In this document: piece by piece, positions 26,933-36,262 of the stretch | How positions within the stretch are numbered: the first letter of the stretch is position 1 | Layout: every line of letters starts with the position of its first letter | From: an uncultured Lachnospiraceae bacterium | GTDB taxonomy: Bacteria; Bacillota; Clostridia; Lachnospirales; Lachnospiraceae | DNA: 36,356 nucleotides | Assembly (NCBI GenBank): GCA_946538525.1 | Contig: CAMNGU010000011.1 | Span: 1 to 36,356 of the forward strand | Direction: 5' to 3' | Made by a program: the position numbers and the translations under genes | The notes under the pieces: generated by a model | Told to the model about the DNA's origin: nothing | Database searches by the model: none | Seen by the model: only the letters and a program-made list of their open reading frames with translations

Positions 26933-28021
26933 ATGAATATTCAATATACTGATTTTGCAAAAATGCATGATCCAATTAGAGAAAAACTGGATGCCGCTTA
27001 TAAAGAGGTTATGGATTCAGAGTGGTTCATCGGTGGAAAACAGGATGAAGCATTTGAAAAAGAATTTGCCCAGTGGTGTGGTTCGAAATATTGTATAGGC
27101 GTTGGTAATGGACTTGACGCACTTAGACTAATCCTTCAGGCTTATAATATAGGTGAAGGTGACGAGGTTCTTGTTCCATCAAATACTTTTATAGCAACTG
27201 TGCTTGCTATATCATATGTTGGGGCGAGACCTGTTTTTGTTGAACCGGATATTGATACATTTCTTATTACTCCAGAGGAAACTGCAAAGAAGATCACTCC
27301 GAAAACTAAAGCCATTATGGTGGTTCATCTTTATGGCCGACTTGCAGATATGGAGGGATTTGTAAGCTTAGCAGAGAAGAACAATCTTCTCCTGTTTGAA
27401 GATACAGCTCAGGCTCATGGTGCAATGCATAATGGTAAAAAAGCTGGAACCTTTGGAAAGGCAGGTGCTTTTTCATTTTATCCAGGAAAAAATATTGGTG
27501 CCCTGGGAGATGCTGGTGCTGTAGTTACAGATGATAAGGAATTAGCTGATAAGATAAGAGCCTTAGGTAATTATGGTTCTACAAGAAAATATAAGCATGA
27601 TTATATAGGGGTTAATTCAAGACTTGATGAATTCCAGGCTGCATTCCTAAGAGTAAAGCTTCCTGTTCTAGATGAGTGGACAAAGGAACGACAGAGAATA
27701 GCTGATATATATTATGACAAGATTCATAATGATAAAATAGTTCTTCCAAAGTATACAAAGGAAAATGTGTATCATATATTCCCTGTACTTTGTGAAACAA
27801 GAGATGAATTACAGAAATATTTAGAAGATGAAGGAATTCATACTTTAATCCACTATCCAATTGCGATCCATTTACAGGAATCCTATGCTGATCTGGGATA
27901 TGGAAGAGGAGATTTTCCTTTAGCGGAAAAGATAGCAGATCAGGAACTTAGTATTCCACTATATCCTGGAATGAGTAGTGAAGAGATAGAATATGTTATT
28001 AAAGCATTAAATGAGTTTTAA
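26933..28021 (+). CDS. DegT/DnrJ/EryC1 aminotransferase (FdtB-like)
   Basis: [45 protein letters not shown] with catalytic Lys. Confidence 0.92.
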   Translation: MNIQYTDFAKMHDPIREKLDAAYKEVMDSEWFIGGKQDEAFEKEFAQWCGSKYCIGVGNGLDALRLILQAYNIGEGDEVLVPSNTFIATVLAISYVGARPVFVEPDIDTFLITPEETAKKITPKTKAIMVVHLYGRLADMEGFVSLAEKNNLLLFEDTAQAHGAMHNGKKAGTFGKAGAFSFYPGKNIGALGDAGAVVTDDKELADKIRALGNYGSTRKYKHDYIGVNSRLDEFQAAFLRVKLPVLDEWTKERQRIADIYYDKIHNDKIVLPKYTKENVYHIFPVLCETRDELQKYLEDEGIHTLIHYPIAIHLQESYADLGYGRGDFPLAEKIADQELSIPLYPGMSSEEIEYVIKALNEF

Positions 28022-28112
28022 ACATATTTCGTAATTAGATGTTGCTTCAGGTATTGAAATAGATACAGATAAATAATGATAGATAAATAGGACAAATAAA
28101 TAGGATAAAAAA

Positions 28113-28643
28113 ATGATAAGAAATCTTAGAATGGAAGATGCTCCTGCAATGTTTGAATGGATGCATGACGAGAATGTAGTCCGTAATCTTCAGGCAGATT
28201 TTATGAGTTTTGGAATGGATAAGGTTAATGCGTTTATCCAGGCAAATTTTGAACCTGATATGGATGGCGATAATGTTAATTATGCCATTTGTAATGAAGA
28301 AGATAATTATGTAGGAACTATCAGTTTAAAGAATATAGATAGAAAGAATAAAAATGCAGAATATGCAATAGTTACTGGAAGCAAGGCACATGGGAAGGGT
28401 TACGCTAAACTTGCAACCATGGATATTCTAAAGGTGGCATTTGAAGAACTGAAGCTGGAAAGAGTTTATCTTTATGTTTCAGTAAATAATATTCCAGCAA
28501 ATAAATTTTATCAGAAGATGCATTTTGTTGAGGAAGGGGTTTTTAGAAAACATCTAATGATAGATGGAGAATTAAGAGATATTAGGTGGTATAGCATATT
28601 ACATGAAGATTATCTTCGTATGAAAGAAGAAAATGAAAGATGA
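28113..28643 (+). CDS. GNAT N-acetyltransferase (likely sugar N-acetyltransferase)
   Basis: RNLRMEDAPAMFEWM...GKGYAKLATMDILKVAFEELKLERVYLYVSVNNIPANKFYQKMHF. Confidence 0.87.
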   Translation: MIRNLRMEDAPAMFEWMHDENVVRNLQADFMSFGMDKVNAFIQANFEPDMDGDNVNYAICNEEDNYVGTISLKNIDRKNKNAEYAIVTGSKAHGKGYAKLATMDILKVAFEELKLERVYLYVSVNNIPANKFYQKMHFVEEGVFRKHLMIDGELRDIRWYSILHEDYLRMKEENER

Positions 28644-28655
28644 GAATAAAAGAAA

Positions 28656-29951
28656 ATGAATATGCTTAGCAAATTATTGTTTGGTAATAGTGAAAATATT
28701 TCGAAGAGAGTTTACTTTTGGAATCTTTGTTCCAGCATGGTGTATAGTTTTCAATCTGCTATATTACTCCTTGTTGTAACCAGAGTAGGGGGCTTGGTAG
28801 AAGGAGGTATATTCTCTATTATTTATACAGTAACTCAGACTCTGGCTTCACTTGGAAGTTATTCCATGAGAAATTATCAGGTATCTGATGTTAAAGATGA
28901 TTATAATTTTGAAACATATTACACTTCCAGAGTAGTAACATGTGTACTTATGATTCTTTCCTGCGTAGTCTATGCAATTTATAAGGGCTCCAGTATAGAT
29001 AAATTTTTTATAATCATACTATTTTCGTTATATAGAACGGTTGATGGCTTTGAGGATGTATATCATGGAGCGGTTCAAAAGCTGGGAAGACTGGATGTTG
29101 TTTCCATAGCTATGACATTTAGGATAACCCTGTCTATGGTTATGTTTTCAGTACTTTATGTAATCACACATAATTTATTGATTGCTTCAGTTGGAATGGT
29201 AATTACGGCAGTTGCACTTTTACTAGGATTCAATAAGATAATTTTTTCCGAATTTACAGAGATTAAAAGAGGAATCGATTTTAGCAAAGTATTTAAATTA
29301 CTTACAGTATGTTTCCCTATATTTTTAGGAGCAATTTTATATAATTATCTGGTGAATGTTCCTAAATATTCTATAGATAATAATCTTGGAGAAGCAACAC
29401 AAACCATATTTAATATTCTTTTTATGCCGGTATTTGTTGTTAATATTTTGAGTATGTTTATCTTTAAGCCTATGGTTAACCAGATGGGAATATGGTGGAA
29501 AGATGGAGAGATAAAGAAACTTTTATTCTCTGTAATAAAGCAGATACTGATCATAGGTGGACTTACTATATTAGTGATAATTGGCGGATATTTTTTAGGA
29601 TGCCCTGTTTTGGGAGCGGTTTATAGCGTTGATCTGTCAGATTATCCATTATTCTTTGCAATGCTTCTTTCCTTTGGAGGAATCGCAGCATTATCAACTT
29701 TCCTCAGTGTGGTACTTACTATTATGAGGAAGCAGGCTTTTATAATCTTAGGCTATGTTCTTGGTTATATTGTTAACCTGTTTATAACTGATAGATTAGT
29801 TATACAATATAAGATAAGTGGAGCCGGATACGCTTATGGAATTATAATGGGCGTGGTTCTTATAGTATTTATAGTAGTTGCAGGAATAAATTTTGTTATT
29901 CGATATAATGAGGTGAAGAATGGTAGAGTTATTAAAGAAGATTTATCATAA
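28656..29951 (+). CDS. Polysaccharide flippase/Wzx-like (MATE/MOP superfamily) membrane protein
   Basis: About 12 hydrophobic helices over 431 aa; position in polysaccharide locus. Confidence 0.75.
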   Translation: MNMLSKLLFGNSENISKRVYFWNLCSSMVYSFQSAILLLVVTRVGGLVEGGIFSIIYTVTQTLASLGSYSMRNYQVSDVKDDYNFETYYTSRVVTCVLMILSCVVYAIYKGSSIDKFFIIILFSLYRTVDGFEDVYHGAVQKLGRLDVVSIAMTFRITLSMVMFSVLYVITHNLLIASVGMVITAVALLLGFNKIIFSEFTEIKRGIDFSKVFKLLTVCFPIFLGAILYNYLVNVPKYSIDNNLGEATQTIFNILFMPVFVVNILSMFIFKPMVNQMGIWWKDGEIKKLLFSVIKQILIIGGLTILVIIGGYFLGCPVLGAVYSVDLSDYPLFFAMLLSFGGIAALSTFLSVVLTIMRKQAFIILGYVLGYIVNLFITDRLVIQYKISGAGYAYGIIMGVVLIVFIVVAGINFVIRYNEVKNGRVIKEDLS

Positions 29952-31227
29952 ATTTGCCCATTTTACTATAGTAAAGAAAATGGGAGAATTATATTTATTA
30001 GGCACACCGATTGGAAATATTAGAGCATATAATGAGTTAAAAAAAATAAATAAAAATAGGAAGACATTGACTAGGTGTCAAACTGTTTCTGGAGAAGGTG
30101 TTACAGATAGAAAAATTAGAGTTGCATTTATTGGGCAAAATATTCAAGTTTGGGGAAAAATAGCTCCTGTTTATGAAAAACTAATTCATGATCCGCGATT
30201 TGTTGTAAGATTATATGCAGTTAAGGATATAGTTGATGGAAATAGTAATAAAACATATGAATATTTTGCAGGACAATACAACAATGTAATAGCGGTTGAT
30301 GAAACTGGATCGTGTGCTCAAGATAAAGATTTAAAAGATTTTAAACCGGATTATGTATTTCTCACTAGACCATATGACCAATATCTACCGAAAAATTATA
30401 GAAGTGATGTAATTGCAAAGTATTCAAAGGTTTGTTATTGCAGTTATACATTCATACTGACTTATACAAATTTAAATGATTGTTATAGTAAAATATTTGC
30501 AAGAAATGTTAGCATATTTTTTGCAGATAATAAATTTATGAGAAATAGAAATATTCGACGGTTTAGCAAGGCTCATTCTGAGGGGATAATGAAATCTGTT
30601 TTTCTTGGATATCCCATAATGAGTAATCTGTCGAAAAAAATAGAAAAAGAAGAAAACTCAAAGCTGTCAATTCTTTGGACTCCAAGATGGTCTCAATCTG
30701 CGGAGACTGGTGGCGGAAATATGCTGAAATATAAAGATGCTATTGTCGAATATGCTAGAAAACGCGATGACATAAGACTGATATATAGACCGCATCCATT
30801 GGCGTTTCATCATTTTGTTGAAACTGGAGAGATGACGCAGCAAGAGGTGGATGAGTATCTTTCTATTTATACAGGTGATAAATTCGTATATGATAATGAA
30901 GCAGAGTATATAATTTCTTTTGCAAATGCAGATATACTTCTTTCTGATATTTCATCTATGATATGCGAGTTTTATATTACAGGAAAACCTATTGTATATT
31001 GTGATACGGGGGCAAAAACACTTCCTGTTATGGATAGGCTTCTTGAGGGATGTTATATTACAAAAACATGGAAAGAAGTTGAAGATACAATAGAGAAGTT
31101 GCGTACGGGAGAAGATCCACTTAGGAGTACGCGAGCTGAAATTGCTAAAGAAGTATTTGGTGATAATTTATCTCGTATTCCGGATAGGTTTGTTGAGTAT
31201 ATTGTAAAGGATTTTAGAAAAGGATAA
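29920..31227 (+). CDS. CDP-glycerol glycerophosphotransferase-family (TagB/TagF-like) protein
   Basis: LSILWTPRWSQ, DIRLIYRPHPLAFH, ADILLSDISSMICEFYITGKPIVYCD; overlaps upstream gene by 32 nt. Confidence 0.85.
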   Translation: MVELLKKIYHKFAHFTIVKKMGELYLLGTPIGNIRAYNELKKINKNRKTLTRCQTVSGEGVTDRKIRVAFIGQNIQVWGKIAPVYEKLIHDPRFVVRLYAVKDIVDGNSNKTYEYFAGQYNNVIAVDETGSCAQDKDLKDFKPDYVFLTRPYDQYLPKNYRSDVIAKYSKVCYCSYTFILTYTNLNDCYSKIFARNVSIFFADNKFMRNRNIRRFSKAHSEGIMKSVFLGYPIMSNLSKKIEKEENSKLSILWTPRWSQSAETGGGNMLKYKDAIVEYARKRDDIRLIYRPHPLAFHHFVETGEMTQQEVDEYLSIYTGDKFVYDNEAEYIISFANADILLSDISSMICEFYITGKPIVYCDTGAKTLPVMDRLLEGCYITKTWKEVEDTIEKLRTGEDPLRSTRAEIAKEVFGDNLSRIPDRFVEYIVKDFRKG

Positions 31228-31240
31228 ATTGGAGGTATAT

Positions 31241-33055
31241 ATGCAGGCAGTTATTCTTGCGGCTGGAATGGGAAAAAGACTAAAGGAACTTACCCATGAT
31301 AACACAAAATGCATGATTAAGGTTAATGGTGTAACATTAATTGAAAGAATGCTTGGACAAATTGATAAACATCATTTATCAAGAATTATAATTGTTGTAG
31401 GATATGAAGGTGAAAAATTAAAAGAATATATTTCTACTCTTAATATAAGTACTCCAATTGAGTATGTTGATAACCCGATATATGATAAAACTAACAATAT
31501 ATATTCGTTGGCGCTTGCAAAGGATTATCTGGCGTCAGATGATACTCTTCTTTTTGAATCTGATCTGATATTTGAAGATTCGCTTATTGATGAGCTTCTT
31601 AATGATTCTAGAGATACCCTTGCGTTGGTTGATAAATATGAAAGCTGGATGGATGGGACATGTGTAAAAATTTCTGAAAATGATGATATTGAAGCATTTG
31701 TTCCTGGAAAGAAGTTTAAATTTAATGAAATTAAAGATTATTACAAGACTGTAAATATATATAAGTTTAGCAAGCATTTTTCAGAAACGCATTATGTTCC
31801 ATTCCTTGATGCATATCAGAAAGCACTTGGATTAAATGAATATTATGAGCAGGTTCTCAGAGTGATTACCATGCTAGATAATCCAGAAATTAAAGCTAAG
31901 AGATTATCTGGACAGAAATGGTATGAGATAGATGATATTCAGGATTTGGATATTGCTGAATCTATCTTTAGTCCTGATGATGATGAAAGGGTTAAACTTA
32001 TACAAGGAAGATATGGCGGTTATTGGAGATACCCAAAATTGCTTGATTTCTGTTATCTAGTTAACCCATATTTTCCTCCGGAAAAGATGAAAGATGAGAT
32101 TAGAGCGAATTTTGATACATTGCTTACGGAATATCCATCAGGGATGCGTGTGAATTCTCTACTTGCTGCCAAAAATTTTGGCGTTCATCAGGAAAATATT
32201 ATTGTTGGAAATGGTGCTGCTGAGCTTATTAAGTCATTGATGGGATATTTAGAGGGAAAGGTAGGTTTTATAAGGCCAACTTTTGAAGAATATCCTAATA
32301 GATATGACAGGAATAATTCGATAGATTTTATTCCTAATAATAATGATTACTCTTATTCAGCTGAAGATATAATTGAATATTTTGAAGATAATAGAATTGA
32401 TAACTTAATCATAATTAATCCTGATAATCCGAGTGGGAATTATATATCAAAAGAAGGATTACTTAAGCTAATTAATTGGACGAAAGACAAAAGTATAAAA
32501 CTTGTTATCGATGAATCTTTTGCAGATTTTTCTGATGAATTAGATAATACACTAATAGATCAGGGGATTCTATCATCAAATCCGCACCTTTTTGTTATGA
32601 AGAGTATTTCAAAGTCTTATGGTGTTCCAGGATTAAGACTAGGTGTTCTAGCATCAGGTGATGAAAAAATAATTGCAAAAATGAAAAAGGATGTTGCTAT
32701 TTGGAATATTAATTCCTTTGGTGAATTCTATTTACAAATAGAGGAAAAATATAAGAAAGATTATGAAGAAGCTTTAGTGAAGTTTAGAACTGAGAGAAAG
32801 CGATATGAAAAGGAATTAGAAAGAGTTAAAGGAGTTAGAGTTATTTCATCTCAGGCAAACTTTGTTATGGTGGAATTGGATGAGGATATTTCTCCAAAGG
32901 ATTTATTAAAGATAATGCTTATTAAGCATAATATTCTTATCAAAGAATTAACAACAAAGACAAATGGCAGAAATTATCTAAGGCTTGCTGTTAGAGATAA
33001 AAAAGATAATGATTATCTTGTCTCGAAATTCTTACTAGAATTGGGAGAAAAATAA
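31241..33055 (+). CDS. Bifunctional nucleotidyltransferase (cytidylyltransferase-like) + PLP aminotransferase (HisC/CobD/PntC-like)
   Basis: N-term MQAVILAAGMGKRLKELTHDNTKCMIKVNG; C-term VGNGAAELIKSL...INPDNPSGN...VIDESFADF...MKSISKSYGVPGLRLG. Confidence 0.9.
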   Translation: MQAVILAAGMGKRLKELTHDNTKCMIKVNGVTLIERMLGQIDKHHLSRIIIVVGYEGEKLKEYISTLNISTPIEYVDNPIYDKTNNIYSLALAKDYLASDDTLLFESDLIFEDSLIDELLNDSRDTLALVDKYESWMDGTCVKISENDDIEAFVPGKKFKFNEIKDYYKTVNIYKFSKHFSETHYVPFLDAYQKALGLNEYYEQVLRVITMLDNPEIKAKRLSGQKWYEIDDIQDLDIAESIFSPDDDERVKLIQGRYGGYWRYPKLLDFCYLVNPYFPPEKMKDEIRANFDTLLTEYPSGMRVNSLLAAKNFGVHQENIIVGNGAAELIKSLMGYLEGKVGFIRPTFEEYPNRYDRNNSIDFIPNNNDYSYSAEDIIEYFEDNRIDNLIIINPDNPSGNYISKEGLLKLINWTKDKSIKLVIDESFADFSDELDNTLIDQGILSSNPHLFVMKSISKSYGVPGLRLGVLASGDEKIIAKMKKDVAIWNINSFGEFYLQIEEKYKKDYEEALVKFRTERKRYEKELERVKGVRVISSQANFVMVELDEDISPKDLLKIMLIKHNILIKELTTKTNGRNYLRLAVRDKKDNDYLVSKFLLELGEK

Positions 33056-34136
33056 TGAAGGTTACTGTTGTAGGCGGAGGAAATATAGGAACACAATTTG
33101 CAGTACATGCTGCAGAAAGTGGATATGAAGTGACCATATATACTTCAAATCCTGAAATATATGATGGACATCTTGAGATTGTTGATGAGAATGGAGAGAT
33201 AACACATGAAGGTAGGATAGAATGTGTAACATCAGATCCCGTTGAAGCTTTTGAAGATGCGGAATTAATTATGGTTACTTACCCTTCGGATTTAATGGAC
33301 AGCATTTCCGGTGTTATTTATAAATATTCCAGAGATGATGCAATAATAGGTGTTGTGCCTGGAAATGGTGGTAGTGAGTGTGCGTTAAAAAATGCATAGA
33401 ACAGGGAAATATCTTTTTTGGGATTGAAAGGGTTCCTGCCATTGCTCGACTGGTAAAAAAAGGAAGAACTGTAAGATCAACAGGATATAGAAAGGAACTT
33501 CATATTGCATCTATTCCCTGTAAAGAGGCAGAAAAATGTGCGAATATAATAGCTGACATTTATAAGATGTCATGTGGAATAATTCCAAATTTTCTCAATC
33601 TAACAATGACTCCTTCAAACCCTATATTGCATACAACAAGACTTAGGACTATATTCAAAGATTGGAAAGATGGTATAATATATAGTGGCTTGCCTTTATT
33701 TTATGAAGAATGGGATAATGCAAGTTCGGAGTTACTTTTTAAATGCGATGAAGAAGTACAAGATATTTGTAGAGCGCTTCCAGAGTATAATTTACAATTT
33801 GTAAAGTCATTAAAAGAACATTATGAAAGCTTTACCATAGAGGAAATGACTAGGAAAATATCAAGTATAGATGCCTTTAAAGGATTAAAGACACCAGCGG
33901 TGATGTTGAATAGTGGTGGATTAATTCCAGATCTGCATTCTCGATATTTTACAGCAGATTTTTCGTTTGGATTAGCAATCATAAAGCAAATTGCGGATAT
34001 GGCTGGGGTTAGTACTCCTAATATTGATGATACATTGGAATGGTATGATAATATAGCCATCATGAAAAAGTGTTTTAAGTATTCCGATTATGGAATAAGA
34101 GAGAGGAATGATTTTGATGAGTTGTATTTGTTGTAA
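33055..34136 (+). pseudogene. NAD/NADP octopine/nopaline dehydrogenase-family protein split by a -1 frameshift (pseudogene or recoded gene)
   Basis: MKVTVVGGGNIGTQFAVHAAESGYEVTIYTSN Rossmann N-terminus stops at TAG 33397; -1 frame continues KCIEQGNIFFGIERVPAIARL...LHTTRLRTIF to 34136. Confidence 0.8.
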
Positions 34137-34387
34137 TATAATGTTAATATGCTTGGGAGTAGTTAATCTTCGCGTTATTAATAGCTATTGACCAGCCGTG
34201 TTAATACTATATTCAAAGAGCTTTTTGTAATTTATAAAGTATGGAATAGAAAAAAAGATATTGGATTGAAAAGTGATGGAAATCTGTATTATTTTTATGC
34301 ATGTGTAATAGTTGCTTGAAATTAAGGATAATATAATAAAAAATGATAGAAAGGTGGCTGTTTTTATAGTAAAGCCTTAAAGGTATT

Positions 34388-34429
34388 ATGGATAATCAAG
34401 AATATTATTATGATGATGAAAAAGAATGA
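34388..34429 (+). pseudogene. Possible 5' remnant of an ORF interrupted by the IS (MDNQEYYYDDEKE...)
   Basis: AAAGG RBS, ATG 34388, 13 codons then TGA formed inside the IS terminal repeat. Confidence 0.3.
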
Positions 34430-34482
34430 TGTGGGTGTCAAAAGTCGGAATTTGAAGACCTACTATTGATATAGATTTTGTT

Positions 34483-34509
34483 CTTTGACAACTGAATATA
34501 ATTATGGAT
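34483..34509. repeat. Left subterminal inverted repeat of the IS
   Basis: CTTTGACAACTGAATATAATTATGGAT, inverted near-match to 36236-36262 (two mismatches). Confidence 0.85.
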
Positions 34510-34569
34510 TGGTTATTTTAGAAATTTATCTATGATTTTGAGATGTAAGATATGCTATTGTTCTTACTT

Positions 34570-36174
34570 TTATCGAAGTGATATGCATTTTTCTATTCCT
34601 TTTCCTTTTGTGTATCGGAATAGCTTGACGAAATTTAAGGCGCCAATTTTAAAGCCGAAGAACTGTTTAGTTCTCAGCTTTCCTCTTACTGGCATCTTAT
34701 CAACATTGTATTTGCTTCGCATTATTGATGGAACGGTTTCAACTTCATTTCTTATGCAACCTACAAGTTGATATGTTTCGTCTTCATGTCGTTCTCGTAA
34801 TCGATGTATGTATTCACTTGATTTCTTTGAGACAAATTTACATGCAGTTCTTGTTTTTATATCAGGATTACATTTATCTTTATGCGGACAGTTTTCACAT
34901 TGTTCTCTTTCAAAAGATATCTTGATATTTCCGTTCTGACATATATAATTATTACTTTTGGGTGTATAACCATTCGGACAAGTAATTACAGAAGTACCAT
35001 CCTCAGTGAAGGTGAAATCTCCAAGGATTTCATTTGGTGTCTTTCCAGACAAACCAGTAGTTATAAGGCCTATATTCTTATCAGCAGCTAACTTTCTTGC
35101 TTCTTCACTGTCATAAGCACCATCAGCTATAAGTGCTATAGTGTCTTCTTGAACAGGTGCTTCTTCCAGGTATTCTTTTATGAACTTGGAATCACTATGA
35201 GTATTTACATCATACTGATAATCGGATATAACAGAACCGTTTTCATCAACTGTTTCAATTATGTTTGCAGCATATCCTCTATGATTCTTTCCTGCTTTGC
35301 TTCTGAATGTTGCTTCCGGATCGGAAGGATTCTGTAAAACAGAAGAATCCATTGAATCATTTTTATCTTTTTGAACGCGTTTTGAATCATCGGCAGGATC
35401 AGGCTTTGTTTGTTCACCAATAGCTCTTAGTAGAAGTTGATAATCTTTGTTATCTGCATAGTATTTCTCACACAGTTTTATTAGATCAGATGCATCATCT
35501 ATAACTGTTTGAAGTTTATCCTTTGCGGATGTTTCTTTATCATGATATACAACCTTGTTTCGATTATTTGAATCATGATAATGATTGAATTTTTCAGGAA
35601 GATTTAACACACCATCTTCATATATAGCATTTACAAGATTGGCAAGGCATGTATAAAGTAGTTCAAGCCTTCCCATACATCTGATATTTGATTCTATCAT
35701 CATACTGTCCATTCGTTTTATGGAACCATCAAGATTCATATATTCAGCAATGTATTTTGAAAGCTTTATAATGCATTCATGTATCAGATCAGTTCCGGTA
35801 AGAAGTTCATAAGCGGCACATCTGGATTTGAATCTGCTAAATGTTCTATCGCTAATAGGCTGTTCTTCAAAGCTTATTGTATGAAGAGCATACTGAAATC
35901 GGAAATCAAACTCCATTGATTCGACTATTTCATCATCTGTCAGTCCTGTAAATTCTTTAAGAATCAAAGCTCCTATAATAACATTAATCGGAGCATTTGG
36001 CCGAGAGCTTGTATGCTCGCTGAAAAGAGGAGCAAATATGTACTCATCGATATTCAGAAAAATATGATCTGAAAATGCTTTAGCCCAGGAATTCTCTAAC
36101 ATGCGTTTTTTACGATCGGACGGGAAGTGAAATGAATCGAATAATGATAGTTGCAGATTAGCTTTAAAAGACAT
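34570..36174 (-). CDS. IS1182-family transposase
   Basis: N-terminal DUF772-like APINVIIGALILKEFTGLTDDEIVESMEFDFRFQYAL, DDE motifs (MDSMMIESN, ALIADGAYDSEEA), C-terminal ENCPHKDKCNP. Confidence 0.93.
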   Translation of the reverse strand: MSFKANLQLSLFDSFHFPSDRKKRMLENSWAKAFSDHIFLNIDEYIFAPLFSEHTSSRPNAPINVIIGALILKEFTGLTDDEIVESMEFDFRFQYALHTISFEEQPISDRTFSRFKSRCAAYELLTGTDLIHECIIKLSKYIAEYMNLDGSIKRMDSMMIESNIRCMGRLELLYTCLANLVNAIYEDGVLNLPEKFNHYHDSNNRNKVVYHDKETSAKDKLQTVIDDASDLIKLCEKYYADNKDYQLLLRAIGEQTKPDPADDSKRVQKDKNDSMDSSVLQNPSDPEATFRSKAGKNHRGYAANIIETVDENGSVISDYQYDVNTHSDSKFIKEYLEEAPVQEDTIALIADGAYDSEEARKLAADKNIGLITTGLSGKTPNEILGDFTFTEDGTSVITCPNGYTPKSNNYICQNGNIKISFEREQCENCPHKDKCNPDIKTRTACKFVSKKSSEYIHRLRERHEDETYQLVGCIRNEVETVPSIMRSKYNVDKMPVRGKLRTKQFFGFKIGALNFVKLFRYTKGKGIEKCISLR

Positions 36175-36235
36175 ATGAACACCTCACGAATGTTTGAATT
36201 TACTATATCTATTATACAAAATAAGAAGTGTTTCT

Positions 36236-36262
36236 ATCCATAACTATATTCAGTTGTCAAGG
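36236..36262. repeat. Right subterminal inverted repeat of the IS
   Basis: ATCCATAACTATATTCAGTTGTCAAGG, inverted near-match to 34483-34509. Confidence 0.85.

Noticed and set aside
29974-30030. MGELYLLGTPIGN resembles the RsmI N-terminus (LYLVATPIGN)
   Set aside because: The rest of the protein is glycerophosphotransferase-like with no methyltransferase motifs; likely coincidence
34532-35337. Small + strand ORFs (79, 66, 69, 62 aa) across the IS
   Set aside because: Antisense to the intact IS1182-type transposase
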